From Bradyrhizobium sp. B124 (GTDB lineage: Bacteria > Pseudomonadota > Alphaproteobacteria > Rhizobiales > Xanthobacteraceae), in contig NZ_CP152413.1 in the NCBI RefSeq assembly GCF_038967635.1, positions 2,418,001 through 2,482,000 of the forward strand: 64,000 bases of DNA. Direction: 5' to 3'. Positions 52,017 to 61,011 of the stretch are shown one piece after another. The translations under genes and the position numbers were made by a program. Under the pieces are notes generated by a model. The model had not been told where the DNA came from, did not search any database, and saw only the letters and a list, made by a program, of their open reading frames with translations. Each line of letters starts with the position of its first letter. The first letter of the stretch is position 1.

Positions 52017-53941
52017 TGGACTATGCCGGTCGCGCCGTGCAGGCCGACACCTTTCCCAAGATGCTGCGTCTCAACGCCAGGGAGTACGGAGGCGAGATCG
52101 CGCTCCGCGAGAAGGATCTCGGGCTGTGGCGCGAATTCACCTGGAACGACTACCAGACCCGCACTCATGATTTCGCGCTCGGCATGGTCGAGCTCGGCCT
52201 TGGACGCGGCGACGTGATCGGCATCATCGGCGACAACCGGCCGGACTGGGTCGCGGCCGAGATCGCCAGCCACGCGATCGGCGCGATGAGCCTCGGCCTC
52301 TACCGCGACGTGCTGGATGAGGAAGCTTCCTACCTCCTGACCTATGGCGAGGCCAAGCTCGTGTTCGCCGAGGACGAGGAGCAGGTCGACAAGCTGCTCG
52401 GCCTTGCCGATCGCGTGCCAAATCTCAAGCACATCGTCTATTCCGACCCGCGCGGCATGCGGAAATACGACGATCCGCGGCTGATGGAGGCCGGCAAGCT
52501 CGTCGCACTGGGCCGCGATCGCGCCGCGCGCGAGCCCACCCTGTATGACCGGCTGGTCGATGCCACACGTGGCGAGGACGTCGCGATCCTCTGCACCACC
52601 TCGGGCACGACAGCCAATCCGAAGCTTGCGATGCTCTCGGCCGGGCGCGTGCTGCGGCACTGCGCGACCTATCTCGCATTCGATCCGAAGGGGCCGGACG
52701 ACGAATATGTCTCGGTGCTGCCGCTGCCCTGGATCATGGAGCAGATCTACGCGCTGGGCAAAGCGCTGCTCTCCCGGATGAAGGTCAACTTCGTCGAAGA
52801 GCCCGACACGATGATGAACGACTTCCGGGAGATCGCGCCGACCTTCGTGCTGTTCGCGCCGCGGGTCTGGGAATCGATCGCGGCCGACGTCCGCGCCGGC
52901 GTGATGGATGCCTCGCCGTTCAAGCAGCGGCTCTACGACCTCGGCATGAAGACCGGGCTTGCGGCGCTCGCCGAAGGCAAGCGCTCTGTCTTCGCCGACC
53001 AGGTCCTGTTCCGTGCACTGCGCGACCGGCTCGGCTTCACGCGGCTGCGTTCGGCTGCAACTGGCGGCGCGGCGCTCGGGCCGGATACCTTCAAGTTCTT
53101 CCAGGCGATGGGCGTGCCGCTGCGCACGCTGTACGGCCAGACCGAGCTGCTCGGCGCCTACACGCTGCATCCCGAAGGCAAGGTCGATCCCGATACCACC
53201 GGCGTGCCGATGGCCGACAACATCGAGATCCGCATCGACAATGCCGACATCAACGGCGTCGGCGAGATCGTGGTGCGGCACCCCAACATGTTCCACGGCT
53301 ACTACAAGAACCCCGAAGCATCGGTCGCCGACATCAAGGACGGCTGGATGCACTCGGGCGATGCCGGCTACTACAACGACGACCGGCAGCTTGTCGTGAT
53401 CGACCGCATCAAGGATCTCGCCGAGACCTCGCGCGGCGAGCGGTTCTCGCCGCAATTTATCGAGAACAAGCTGAAGTTCTCGCCCTATGTCGCCGAGGCC
53501 GTCGTGCTCGGCGCCGGCCGCGACGCGCTCGCCGCAATGATCTGCATCCGCTACTCGATCATCTCGAAATGGGCGGAGAAGAACCGGATCTCGTTCACGA
53601 CCTATACCGACCTGTCCTCACGGCCCGAGGTTTACGCGCTGTTGAAGAAAGAGGTCGAGACGGTCAACGCCACCTTGCCGCCCGCGCAACGCATCTCACG
53701 CTTCCTGCTGCTCTACAAGGAGCTCGATGCCGACGACGGCGAGCTGACGCGAACCCGAAAGGTCCGCCGCGGCGTGATCAACGAGAAATACGCCGACATC
53801 ATCGAGGCGATCTACCGCGGCAAGGCCAACATCCCCGTCGACACCGTGATCCGCTTCCAGGACGGCACCACGCAGCGCGTCCGCACCACGCTCGAGGTCG
53901 TCGATCTCGGCCGCGCCGCGATCGCGGAGGCTGCGGAATGA
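52013..53941 (+). CDS. AMP-forming long-chain-type acyl-CoA synthetase within the liv operon
   Basis: 642 residues of the ANL superfamily. The ATP loop LCTTSGTTANPKLAMLS, the adenine motif LYGQTELLGAYT, the hinge region GDAGYYNDDRQLVVIDRIKD and a C-terminal LTRTRKVRRGVINEKY with the catalytic Lys are visible. There is no signal peptide. It activates a carboxylic acid to its acyl-CoA. Being nested between livG and livH, it probably traps the acid imported by that transporter as a CoA thioester. The acid may be a fatty, dicarboxylic or aromatic acid; the family name alone does not decide. Confidence 0.9.
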   Translation: MMDYAGRAVQADTFPKMLRLNAREYGGEIALREKDLGLWREFTWNDYQTRTHDFALGMVELGLGRGDVIGIIGDNRPDWVAAEIASHAIGAMSLGLYRDVLDEEASYLLTYGEAKLVFAEDEEQVDKLLGLADRVPNLKHIVYSDPRGMRKYDDPRLMEAGKLVALGRDRAAREPTLYDRLVDATRGEDVAILCTTSGTTANPKLAMLSAGRVLRHCATYLAFDPKGPDDEYVSVLPLPWIMEQIYALGKALLSRMKVNFVEEPDTMMNDFREIAPTFVLFAPRVWESIAADVRAGVMDASPFKQRLYDLGMKTGLAALAEGKRSVFADQVLFRALRDRLGFTRLRSAATGGAALGPDTFKFFQAMGVPLRTLYGQTELLGAYTLHPEGKVDPDTTGVPMADNIEIRIDNADINGVGEIVVRHPNMFHGYYKNPEASVADIKDGWMHSGDAGYYNDDRQLVVIDRIKDLAETSRGERFSPQFIENKLKFSPYVAEAVVLGAGRDALAAMICIRYSIISKWAEKNRISFTTYTDLSSRPEVYALLKKEVETVNATLPPAQRISRFLLLYKELDADDGELTRTRKVRRGVINEKYADIIEAIYRGKANIPVDTVIRFQDGTTQRVRTTLEVVDLGRAAIAEAAE

Positions 53942-53965
53942 GACAACTGGTCACAGGGAATTCGG

Positions 53966-54054
53966 TCGTCATGCGCGGGCTTGACCCGCGCATCCATCCC
54001 CTTCGCAAGGGTCTTCATTCGCGATGGATCGCCGGGTCAAGCCCGGCGATGACG
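53966..54054. repeat. REP doublet inside liv operon 2 (gcgcgggcttgacccgcgc type)
   Basis: Left hairpin cgtcatgcgcggg...cccgcgcatccat and right hairpin atggatcgccggg...cccggcgatgacg face each other as an inverted pair. It fills the gap between the acyl-CoA synthetase and livH. The open frame running through it into livH is repeat, not protein. Confidence 0.72.
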
Positions 54055-54077
54055 ATCTGCAAGGTTGGCAACACCCC

Positions 54078-54971
54078 ATGAACATCCAGTTCCTGATCCA
54101 GCTGATCGTCAATGGCCTCGTGGTCGGCACGCTCTACGGCGTGGTCGCGATGTCGTTCGTGCTGATCTACAAGGCGACGCAGGTCGTCAACTTCGCGCAG
54201 GGCGAATTGCTGCTGGTCGGCGCCTGGGTGTGCTGGGCGCTGCTGACGAAGTATCAGGTGCCATTCTGGGTCGGCATGCCGATCACGCTGGTGTTCATGT
54301 TCATCTTCGGCATCGCGATCCAGGTCGTGATCCTGCGGCCGATGATCGGCGAACCGATCATCTCCGTGATCATGGTGACAATCGGCCTCTCGACCGTGTT
54401 CCAGGCGGCGCTGAAATGGATCTTCGGCGTCAACCCGCAGCCGTTCCCGCAGATATTCCAGAGCCAGTCGGTCAGCCTGTTCGGGCTGCAGATCCAGACC
54501 GTCTATGTCATGAGCCTCGTGGTCTCGCTCGCCATGATGGTCGGCATGGCCTGGTTCTTCCGTGCCTCCAAGTACGGCCTGGCGATGCGCGCCACCGCTT
54601 TCAACCAGCAGGTCGCGCAGTCGCTCGGCATTTCCGTGAAGAGCGTGTTCGCGATGGCATGGGCGATCTCGGCCACGGTCTCGGCGGTCGCCGGCGTCGT
54701 GGTCGCCGTGGTCAACGGCGTGTCGTCCGGCCTCTCCGCCTACGGCATCAAGGTGTTTCCGGCCGCGATCCTCGGCGGCCTCGACTCGGTCGGCGGCGCG
54801 GTGCTCGGCGGCATCATCATCGGGCTGCTGGAAAACGTCGCCCAGTATGTCGACAGCGAGTATCTGCACTGGGGCAATCTGTACGAGATCGCGCCGTTCT
54901 ACGTCCTGATCATCATCCTGATGATCAAGCCGTACGGGCTGTTCGGCACCAAGGACATCGAGCGGGTCTGA
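54078..54971 (+). CDS. livH: ABC transporter permease LivH-type (system 2)
   Basis: 297 residues from the ATG at 54078; the 18 open codons before it are REP sequence. About eight hydrophobic segments. LIVNGLVVGTLYGVVAMSFV and KATQVVNFAQGELLLVGAWV are LivH signatures, and the coupling loop is MRATAFNQQVAQSLGISVKS. It pairs with LivM, which starts 3 bp after its stop. Confidence 0.92.
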   Translation: MNIQFLIQLIVNGLVVGTLYGVVAMSFVLIYKATQVVNFAQGELLLVGAWVCWALLTKYQVPFWVGMPITLVFMFIFGIAIQVVILRPMIGEPIISVIMVTIGLSTVFQAALKWIFGVNPQPFPQIFQSQSVSLFGLQIQTVYVMSLVVSLAMMVGMAWFFRASKYGLAMRATAFNQQVAQSLGISVKSVFAMAWAISATVSAVAGVVVAVVNGVSSGLSAYGIKVFPAAILGGLDSVGGAVLGGIIIGLLENVAQYVDSEYLHWGNLYEIAPFYVLIIILMIKPYGLFGTKDIERV

Positions 54972-54974
54972 TCA

Positions 54975-56048
54975 ATGGCAACGAGCACCCTCATCCCGTC
55001 GGGCGATTTCCGCACCAGCTACGCGGCCGACACCACGATCTTCCCGACCGCGACCAGCCACAACTTCGCGATTCTGGGCATCGCGCTCGCCTGCTTCGCG
55101 CCGATGCTGCTGTCCAACTACCTGCTCTCGATCGCGATCCAGATCGGCATCTTCGCGATCGCAGCGCTCGGCCTCAACGTGCTGGTCGGCTTCACCGGCC
55201 AGATCTCGATCGGCCACGCCGCGTTCTTCCTGTTCGGCGCCTTCACCTCGGCCTACATCTCCAACAACGCACCGATCCCGGTGTTCTTCGCGATCCCCCT
55301 CGCCGGCGTGATCACGGCGCTGGTCGGCCTGGTGTTCGGCGTGCCGGCGGCACGGCTGAAAGGGCTCTACCTCGTCATCGCAACGCTCGCCGCGCAGTAC
55401 ATCCTGCTCGACTTCTTCTCGCGCGCCGACTGGTTCTCGGGCGGCTCGGTGCCGGCCAGCGCCAACCCGTTCTCGATCTTCGGCTACACGCTGCGCGGCG
55501 ACCGGCAGTATTTCTACGTCGTGCTCGCCTACATGGTGATCAGCTATCTGCTGGTCACCAATTTGATGCGCACCCGCGACGGCCGCGCGCTGGTCGCGAT
55601 CCGCGATCACTATCTCTCCGCCGAGATCATGGGCATCAACCTGACCAAATACCGGACGCTGTCGTTCGGACTGGCCGCCTTCTTTGCCGGCATCGCGGGC
55701 GCGCTCTACGCGCACTATCAGCTGGTGGTCTCCCAGGAAGGCTTTGGCATCGAACGCTCGGTGCTGTTCCTGGCGATGGTCATCATCGGCGGCACCGGGT
55801 CGGTGATGGGCACGCTGATGGGCACGGCATTCGTGGTGTTGCTGCCGGAATCGATGGAATGGCTGAGCGCCTGGCTGAAGGGCAGCGCGATCGACAAGGC
55901 GCTGCAGCTCAACAACAACATCACCTTCCTGCGCGAGATCGCGATCGGCCTGATCATCATCGGCTTTTTGATGTTCGAGCCGGATGGCCTCGCGCATCGC
56001 TGGCGGCAGATCAAGGCCTACTGGAAGCTTTACCCGTTCTCGCACTGA
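54975..56048 (+). CDS. livM: ABC transporter permease LivM-type (system 2)
   Basis: 357 residues with about ten hydrophobic segments after a ~30-residue hydrophilic N-terminus. NVLVGFTGQISIGHAAFFLF and IMGINLTKYRTLSFGLAAFF are family motifs, and the latter precedes GIAGALYAHYQ. It follows livH by 3 bp and precedes the binding-protein gene by 50 bp. Confidence 0.92.
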   Translation: MATSTLIPSGDFRTSYAADTTIFPTATSHNFAILGIALACFAPMLLSNYLLSIAIQIGIFAIAALGLNVLVGFTGQISIGHAAFFLFGAFTSAYISNNAPIPVFFAIPLAGVITALVGLVFGVPAARLKGLYLVIATLAAQYILLDFFSRADWFSGGSVPASANPFSIFGYTLRGDRQYFYVVLAYMVISYLLVTNLMRTRDGRALVAIRDHYLSAEIMGINLTKYRTLSFGLAAFFAGIAGALYAHYQLVVSQEGFGIERSVLFLAMVIIGGTGSVMGTLMGTAFVVLLPESMEWLSAWLKGSAIDKALQLNNNITFLREIAIGLIIIGFLMFEPDGLAHRWRQIKAYWKLYPFSH

Positions 56049-56098
56049 CACTTGAAGCAACTCAAATTCGGTTCAACGAATAAAAGGAGGAAACAACA

Positions 56099-57382
56099 AT
56101 GACGATTAGATCCCTTTTGAGCTCGGTCTCGCTTGCGCTGCTGGTCAGCAGCGCGGCAGTCGCCGCGCAGGCGCAGATCGCCATCGGCCATCTGCAGGAC
56201 CTCTCGGGCGGCACCTCCGACGTCGGCACGCCCTATGGCCAGGGCGTCGCCGACACCTTCGCCTGGGTCAACAAGAACGGCGGCGTCGGCGGCAAGCAGC
56301 TCAGCGTCGACAGCAACGACTATGGCTACCAGGTGCCGCGCGCGATCGCGCTGTACAAGAAGTGGTCGGCATCCGACGCCAAGGTCGCGGCGATCATGGG
56401 CTGGGGCACGGCGGACACCGAGGCGCTGACCGGCTTCCTCGCCCAGGACAAGATCCCCGACATGTCGGGCTCCTACGCCGCCGCGCTGACCGATCCCGAA
56501 GGCACCAGCGGCAAGGCCAAGCCCGCACCTTACAATTTCTTCTACGGCCCGAGCTACTCGGATGCGCTGCGCGCCGAGCTGACCTGGGCGGCCGAGGACT
56601 GGAAGGCGAAGGGCAAGCCCGGCAAGCCCAAATTCGTCCACATGGGCGCCAACCATCCCTATCCGAACGCGCCGAAGGCCGCCGGTGAGGCGCTCGCCGC
56701 CGAACTCGGCTTCGAGGTGCTGCCGCCGCTGGTGTTCGCGCTGTCGCCCGGCGACTACTCGGCGCAGTGCCTGAGCCTGAAGAGCTCCGGAGCAAATTAC
56801 GCCTATCTCGGCAACACCGCGGCTTCCAACATCTCGGTCATGAAGGCCTGCAAGACCGCCGGCGTCGACGTCCAGTTCCTCAGCAACGTGTGGGGCATGG
56901 ACGAGAATGCCGCCAAGACCGCAGGCGATGCTGCCGACGGCGTGATCTTCCCGCTGCGCACGGCGGTCGGCTGGGGCGGCAATGCGCCCGGCATGAAGAC
57001 CGTGATGGAAATCTCGAAGATGTCCGATCCGTCGGGCAAGGTCTATCGCCCGGTGCACTACATCGCCGCGGTCTGCAGCGCGCTGTACATGAAGGAAGCG
57101 CTGGATTGGGCCGCCAAGAACGGCGGCGCCACCGGCGAGAACGTCGCCAAGGGATTCTACCAGAAGAAGGACTGGGTGCCGGCCGGCATGGACGGCGTCT
57201 GCAATCCATCGAACTGGACCGAGAAGGATCATCGCCCGACGACGAAGGTCGACCTCTATCGCGCCAAGGTTTCCGGCGCGACCGATGGCGACATCAACGA
57301 CCTGATGGGCAAGGGCACGATCAAGCTCGAGAAGGTGAAGACCGTCGAACTGCCGCGCAAGCCGGAATGGTTTGGCTGGTGA
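56099..57382 (+). CDS. ABC transporter substrate-binding protein (system 2)
   Basis: 427 residues. A signal peptide (MTIRSLLSSVSLALLVSSAAVAAQA) precedes the mature start QIAIGHLQDLSGGTSDVGTP. It has the fold of amide/branched-chain amino acid binding proteins but the longer form (~400 mature residues), with two central cysteines (QCLSLKS and KACKTAG). An excellent ribosome site, AGGAGG, lies 8 bp before the ATG, fitting the high level needed of a binding protein. The clustered acyl-CoA synthetase suggests a carboxylic acid ligand; this is inference. Confidence 0.92.
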   Translation: MTIRSLLSSVSLALLVSSAAVAAQAQIAIGHLQDLSGGTSDVGTPYGQGVADTFAWVNKNGGVGGKQLSVDSNDYGYQVPRAIALYKKWSASDAKVAAIMGWGTADTEALTGFLAQDKIPDMSGSYAAALTDPEGTSGKAKPAPYNFFYGPSYSDALRAELTWAAEDWKAKGKPGKPKFVHMGANHPYPNAPKAAGEALAAELGFEVLPPLVFALSPGDYSAQCLSLKSSGANYAYLGNTAASNISVMKACKTAGVDVQFLSNVWGMDENAAKTAGDAADGVIFPLRTAVGWGGNAPGMKTVMEISKMSDPSGKVYRPVHYIAAVCSALYMKEALDWAAKNGGATGENVAKGFYQKKDWVPAGMDGVCNPSNWTEKDHRPTTKVDLYRAKVSGATDGDINDLMGKGTIKLEKVKTVELPRKPEWFGW

Positions 57383-57420
57383 GGCCGTGAGGCTGCCACC
57401 AGCGCAGCCTCGACAACAAT

Positions 57421-57516
57421 CGTCATCCCCCGCGAAAGCGGGGGATCCAGTACGCCGCGGCCTCTCGAGAGGTCGCTGATGCCTCTGGGATACTGGGCCA
57501 CCCGCCTTCGCGGGTG
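57421..57516. repeat. REP doublet, core type A, copy 2
   Basis: Hairpins cccccgc-gaaa-gcggggg and ccacccgc-cttc-gcgggtgg flank a core whose first 24 bp (57444-57467) are identical to 32215-32238. It lies between the binding-protein gene and livF of system 2. Confidence 0.75.
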
Positions 57517-57540
57517 GCGACAGTCGAAGGTGATCGAAGC

Positions 57541-58380
57541 ATGAGCGAAACCGCAACTGCCACCCGCCCGGTGCCGACGGCCGTCCCGCCGCCGCCACTG
57601 CTCAGCGTCAACAATATCGAGGTCGTCTATGACGACGTCATCCTGGTGCTGCGCGGGCTCAGCCTCGAGGTGCCGAAGGGCGCGATCGTGGCGCTGCTCG
57701 GCGCCAACGGCGCCGGCAAGTCGACCACGCTGAAGGCGATCTCCGGCCTGCTCAAGACCGAGGACGGCGAAGTCACCCGCGGCGAGATCCTGTTCGAGGG
57801 CCAGCGCATCAACGGCATCGATCCGGACAAGATTGTCCGCCGCGGCATCTTCCAGGTGATGGAAGGCCGCCGCATCGTCGCCGACATGACGTCGCTGGAG
57901 AATCTGCGGCTCGGCGCCTTCACCCGGCGCGACCGCGAGGTCTCGGCCGATATCGACATGGTGTTCAAATATTTCCCGCGCCTGAAGGAGCGCACCGGCC
58001 TCGCCGGCTACCTCTCCGGCGGCGAGCAGCAGATGCTCGCGATCGGCCGCGCGCTGATGGCGCGCCCGAAGATGATCCTGATGGACGAGCCGTCGATGGG
58101 ATTGTCACCCCTGCTCGTCAAGGAAGTGTTCGCGATCATCAAGGAGATCAACCGCGATCTCGGCGTCACGATCCTGCTGGTCGAGCAGAACGCCCGCGCC
58201 GCGCTGTCGGTCGCGAGTCATGGCTACATCATGGAACAGGGCAAGGTGGTGCTCGACGGCTCCGCCGACGAGCTGCGCGACAATGAGGACGTCAAGGAAT
58301 TCTACCTCGGTGGCGCCGGCGACCAGCGCAAGAGCTTCAAGAACCTGAAGAGCTTCAAGCGGCGCAAGCGCTGGCTGTGA
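57541..58380 (+). CDS. livF: ABC transporter ATP-binding protein LivF-type (system 2)
   Basis: 279 residues from the ATG at 57541; nine codons are open upstream. About 25 Pro/Thr-rich residues precede the ATPase domain. Walker A LLGANGAGKSTTLKAISG, signature LSGGEQQMLAIGRAL and Walker B KMILMDEPSMGLSPLL are intact, with VEQNARAALSVASHG. A basic C-terminal tail (SFKNLKSFKRRKRW) is unusual compared with the 238-residue LivF of system 1. Last gene of the operon, separated from its binding protein by a REP doublet. Confidence 0.92.
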   Translation: MSETATATRPVPTAVPPPPLLSVNNIEVVYDDVILVLRGLSLEVPKGAIVALLGANGAGKSTTLKAISGLLKTEDGEVTRGEILFEGQRINGIDPDKIVRRGIFQVMEGRRIVADMTSLENLRLGAFTRRDREVSADIDMVFKYFPRLKERTGLAGYLSGGEQQMLAIGRALMARPKMILMDEPSMGLSPLLVKEVFAIIKEINRDLGVTILLVEQNARAALSVASHGYIMEQGKVVLDGSADELRDNEDVKEFYLGGAGDQRKSFKNLKSFKRRKRWL

Positions 58381-58387
58381 GGATATC

Positions 58388-58431
58388 GAGCGTTTTCGGG
58401 CGGTGTTGCGTATGCAGAAAACGCGTCAGAC
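58388..58431. repeat. REP-like extragenic palindrome, gcgttttc/gaaaacgc family, copy 2 (short)
   Basis: Ends gcgttttc (58390-58397) and gaaaacgc (58417-58424) match the element at 5370-5424, but the interior is shorter and different. It lies between convergent livF and the AGE-family gene. Confidence 0.6.
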
Positions 58432-58444
58432 TAGGAAGGCGGTT

Positions 58445-59593
58445 CTATCCGAGCACCTGCTCGGCCTCAGTGACCGCGCAGAGCACATGGTAGAACGAGG
58501 ACGCCGGGATCGTGGCGACCAGCGAAGCGCCTTCGCGGTCGAACTGGTCGTACCAGCCGCCGGCCACGGGATGGCTGAGATAGTGCCGCTCCAGCAGCAC
58601 CAGCGCCGCGCGAGCCTCGTCCGCCGCTCCAGCTTCGCCCGACTCCGCCTGCGCGATCCAGGCCTTCGCCAGCTCGCTCTGCGGCCACAGCCGCCTGCTG
58701 TGGCGGCGGATGTTGCCCTCGGCATCGCCCTCGTCGATCAGGCAGCCGGTGGCGTCGCGATAGCGCAGCGCAGAGGCCAGGAGCTCGCCGCGCGGACGCC
58801 CGGTGGGGCAGCCGGTGATCCGTTCAAATCCCTTCAGCAGCCAGACCCATTCCGCGAGGTGCCCGGGCTCGACGCTGACCGGCGGGATCTTCGACCAGTC
58901 CTCCTCGAAATATTCGCCGAGGGTGTGCGTCTGCTTGTCGTAGAGATTGGCCAGGAACAGCGCGAAGAAGTCGCCGGCGCGGTTCTGGAACGACAAATCG
59001 TGGGTCGCGTCGAAGCAGGCGATCATCGCCTCGAACAGATGCATCTGCGGGTTCTGCCGGCGCGGCATCGACGGCGGCAGGCCCTCCTGGAAGCCGCCAT
59101 GGGGCGAGCGCAGCTGGGTGTCGAGGAACGACAGCAGCGCGTCGATCTCGGCGCGGATCTGGGCGTCCTGGTCGAGGCCGTAGGCGGTCGCCAGCGCGAG
59201 CAGGACGAAGGCATGGCCGTAAGTGTCGCGCAGCGGGTCATGCACGCCGCCGTCCGGCGTCAGGCTGAAGACGAAGCCAGGCCGGCCATCCGGCGCCTTG
59301 GCCTTGGCCAGCAGGTAGTCCAGCCCTTTCAGCGCGATCGCGCGGCCCTCGGGATACCAGCCCATCTGGGCCGCCTTGGCGTAGCAATAGATCTGGCGCG
59401 CCTGCACAAGCAGCCGGCGCGGCGCAGCGTTGTCGGCTGTCCCATCCTGATGCAGCCGGTCGACAAAGCCGCCGGCCTTGCCGTCCCAGCCGACCGTCGA
59501 CCACAGCGGCAAGGCTTGGTCGATGATGCGGCGCTTCAACCTCGCGACGACGTCGGCGGCCCCGTCCGCCGCAACGCTCTCTGCCTCAGCCAT
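58445..59593 (-). CDS. AGE-family epimerase/isomerase (N-acylglucosamine 2-epimerase fold)
   Basis: 382 residues from the ATG at 59591-59593 (AGGGAG upstream); the frame is open 21 codons further. The (alpha/alpha)6-barrel family is recognised from GGFVDRLHQDG, RRLLVQARQIYCYAKAAQMG, DTYGHAFVLLALATAY, WPQSELAKAWIA and GGWYDQFD. The conserved His residues that act as acid/base in this fold include those in GHAF and HLAEWVWLL. It may epimerise GlcNAc/ManNAc or isomerise mannose/fructose; the sequence does not settle which. Given ManC and the sugar pathways nearby, mannose isomerisation is plausible. Divergent from the PaaK-like gene. Confidence 0.87.
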   Translation of the reverse strand: MAEAESVAADGAADVVARLKRRIIDQALPLWSTVGWDGKAGGFVDRLHQDGTADNAAPRRLLVQARQIYCYAKAAQMGWYPEGRAIALKGLDYLLAKAKAPDGRPGFVFSLTPDGGVHDPLRDTYGHAFVLLALATAYGLDQDAQIRAEIDALLSFLDTQLRSPHGGFQEGLPPSMPRRQNPQMHLFEAMIACFDATHDLSFQNRAGDFFALFLANLYDKQTHTLGEYFEEDWSKIPPVSVEPGHLAEWVWLLKGFERITGCPTGRPRGELLASALRYRDATGCLIDEGDAEGNIRRHSRRLWPQSELAKAWIAQAESGEAGAADEARAALVLLERHYLSHPVAGGWYDQFDREGASLVATIPASSFYHVLCAVTEAEQVLG

Positions 59594-59688
59594 CGTGCTC
59601 CCTGGAACCGTCCCAATGTCAGCGGTCACCGTCTGATAGCACGGGCGGACCGGCACGCCACCTGCGCAAATCCTCTCAAGGACCTGCC

Positions 59689-60912
59689 ATGACCGACCAT
59701 TACGACGCCCTTGAAACGCGCGATCCGGCCGAGCGCGAGGCCGCCCTGTTCGCCCGGCTGCCGGACGTACTGCGCAAGGCGATGGCAGCGCCCGCCTATG
59801 CCAACCTGCTGAGGGGCATCGATCCAGCGTCCATCACCAGCCGGGAGGCGCTGGCGGGGCTGCCGGTGCTGCGCAAATCGGAACTCCCGGCCCTGCACAA
59901 GGCCGCCCCGCCCTTCGGCGGCTTCGTGGTCGACCAGCCCGGCTCGTTCGCCCGGCTGTTCACCTCGCCCGGACCGATCTTCGAGCCCGAAGGCCGCCAG
60001 GCGGACCCCTGGCGCGGGGCGCGGGCGCTGTTTGCGGCCGGCTTTCGCGAAGGGGACGTGGTTCTCAACACCTTCAGCTATCACCTCACCCCGGGCGGCT
60101 TCATCTTCGACGCCTCCGCGCGGGCGCTCGGCTGCGCGGTGATCCCGGCTGGCCCAGGGAATACCGAGCAGCAATTCGAGCTGATCGAGGCCTATCGCCC
60201 GGTCGGCTATAGCGGCACACCTGATTTCCTGAAGATCCTGCTCGACGCTGCCGCAGCTGATGGCCGCGACGTGTCCTCGATCAAGCGCGCTCTGGTCTCC
60301 GGCGCCGCCTTTCCGAAATCGCTGCAGGAGGAGATGAAGTCGCGTGGCGTCGAGGCCTACCAGGCGTTCGGCACGGCCGATCTCGGCCTGATCGCGTTCG
60401 AGACGCCGGCGCGCGAGGGAATGACGGTCAACGAGGACTTGATCCTGGAGATCGTCAAGCCCGGCACCGGCGATCCCGTTACGCCCGGTGACGTCGGCGA
60501 GATCGTGGTGACCTCGCTCGATCCACATCATCCGTGGATCCGCCTCGCGCTCGGCGATCTGACCGCCGCCCTGCCCGGCGCGAGCCCGTGCGGACGCACC
60601 AACATGCGCATCAAGGGCTGGATGGGCCGCGCCGACCAGACCACCAAGGTCAAGGGCATGTTCGTGCGCCCCGAGCAGATCGCGGAGATCGCCAAGCGCC
60701 ATCCCGAGCTCGGACGGCTGCGCCTCGTGGTCACGCGTGCCGGCGAGGCTGACGCGATGACGCTGAAAGCCGAATGTGCTTCGGCGCCGGATGCCCTGCT
60801 GAACGAAGTTGCGGCCACGCTGCGTGCCGTCACAAAGCTTGGCGGCGCCGTCGAGCTGGTCGGCGCAGGCTCGCTGCCGAACGATGGCAAGGTGATTGCG
60901 GACGAGCGATAG
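59689..60912 (+). CDS. PaaK-like AMP-dependent acyl/aryl-CoA ligase family protein
   Basis: 407 residues, close to phenylacetate-CoA ligase (~430). The features are ALVSGAAFPKSLQEEM, the adenine region AYQAFGTADLGLIAFE, the hinge LALGDLTA and the C-terminal IKGWMGRADQTTKVKGMFVR, which is the PaaK C-terminal domain start. The N-terminal P-loop is atypical (ARLFTSPGPIFEPEG in place of SSGTTG), as in several diverged PaaK paralogues. It may therefore use a different acid or act as an adenylate-forming ligase. It is next to, but divergent from, the AGE epimerase and just beyond liv operon 2. Confidence 0.82.
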   Translation: MTDHYDALETRDPAEREAALFARLPDVLRKAMAAPAYANLLRGIDPASITSREALAGLPVLRKSELPALHKAAPPFGGFVVDQPGSFARLFTSPGPIFEPEGRQADPWRGARALFAAGFREGDVVLNTFSYHLTPGGFIFDASARALGCAVIPAGPGNTEQQFELIEAYRPVGYSGTPDFLKILLDAAAADGRDVSSIKRALVSGAAFPKSLQEEMKSRGVEAYQAFGTADLGLIAFETPAREGMTVNEDLILEIVKPGTGDPVTPGDVGEIVVTSLDPHHPWIRLALGDLTAALPGASPCGRTNMRIKGWMGRADQTTKVKGMFVRPEQIAEIAKRHPELGRLRLVVTRAGEADAMTLKAECASAPDALLNEVAATLRAVTKLGGAVELVGAGSLPNDGKVIADER

Positions 60913-61011
60913 CCTTGAGGCCACCCGGGGCATGTTCGGTCCGCATTGTCGCACGCGGCATTGTGAACTATTGAGCTGGCTCATGCCTCGTGGAGACGGG
61001 ATCATCACCTC

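Noticed and set aside
54024..54077. Eighteen extra N-terminal codons for LivH of system 2
   Set aside because: They encode REP palindrome sequence, and the protein family begins at the ATG at 54078.
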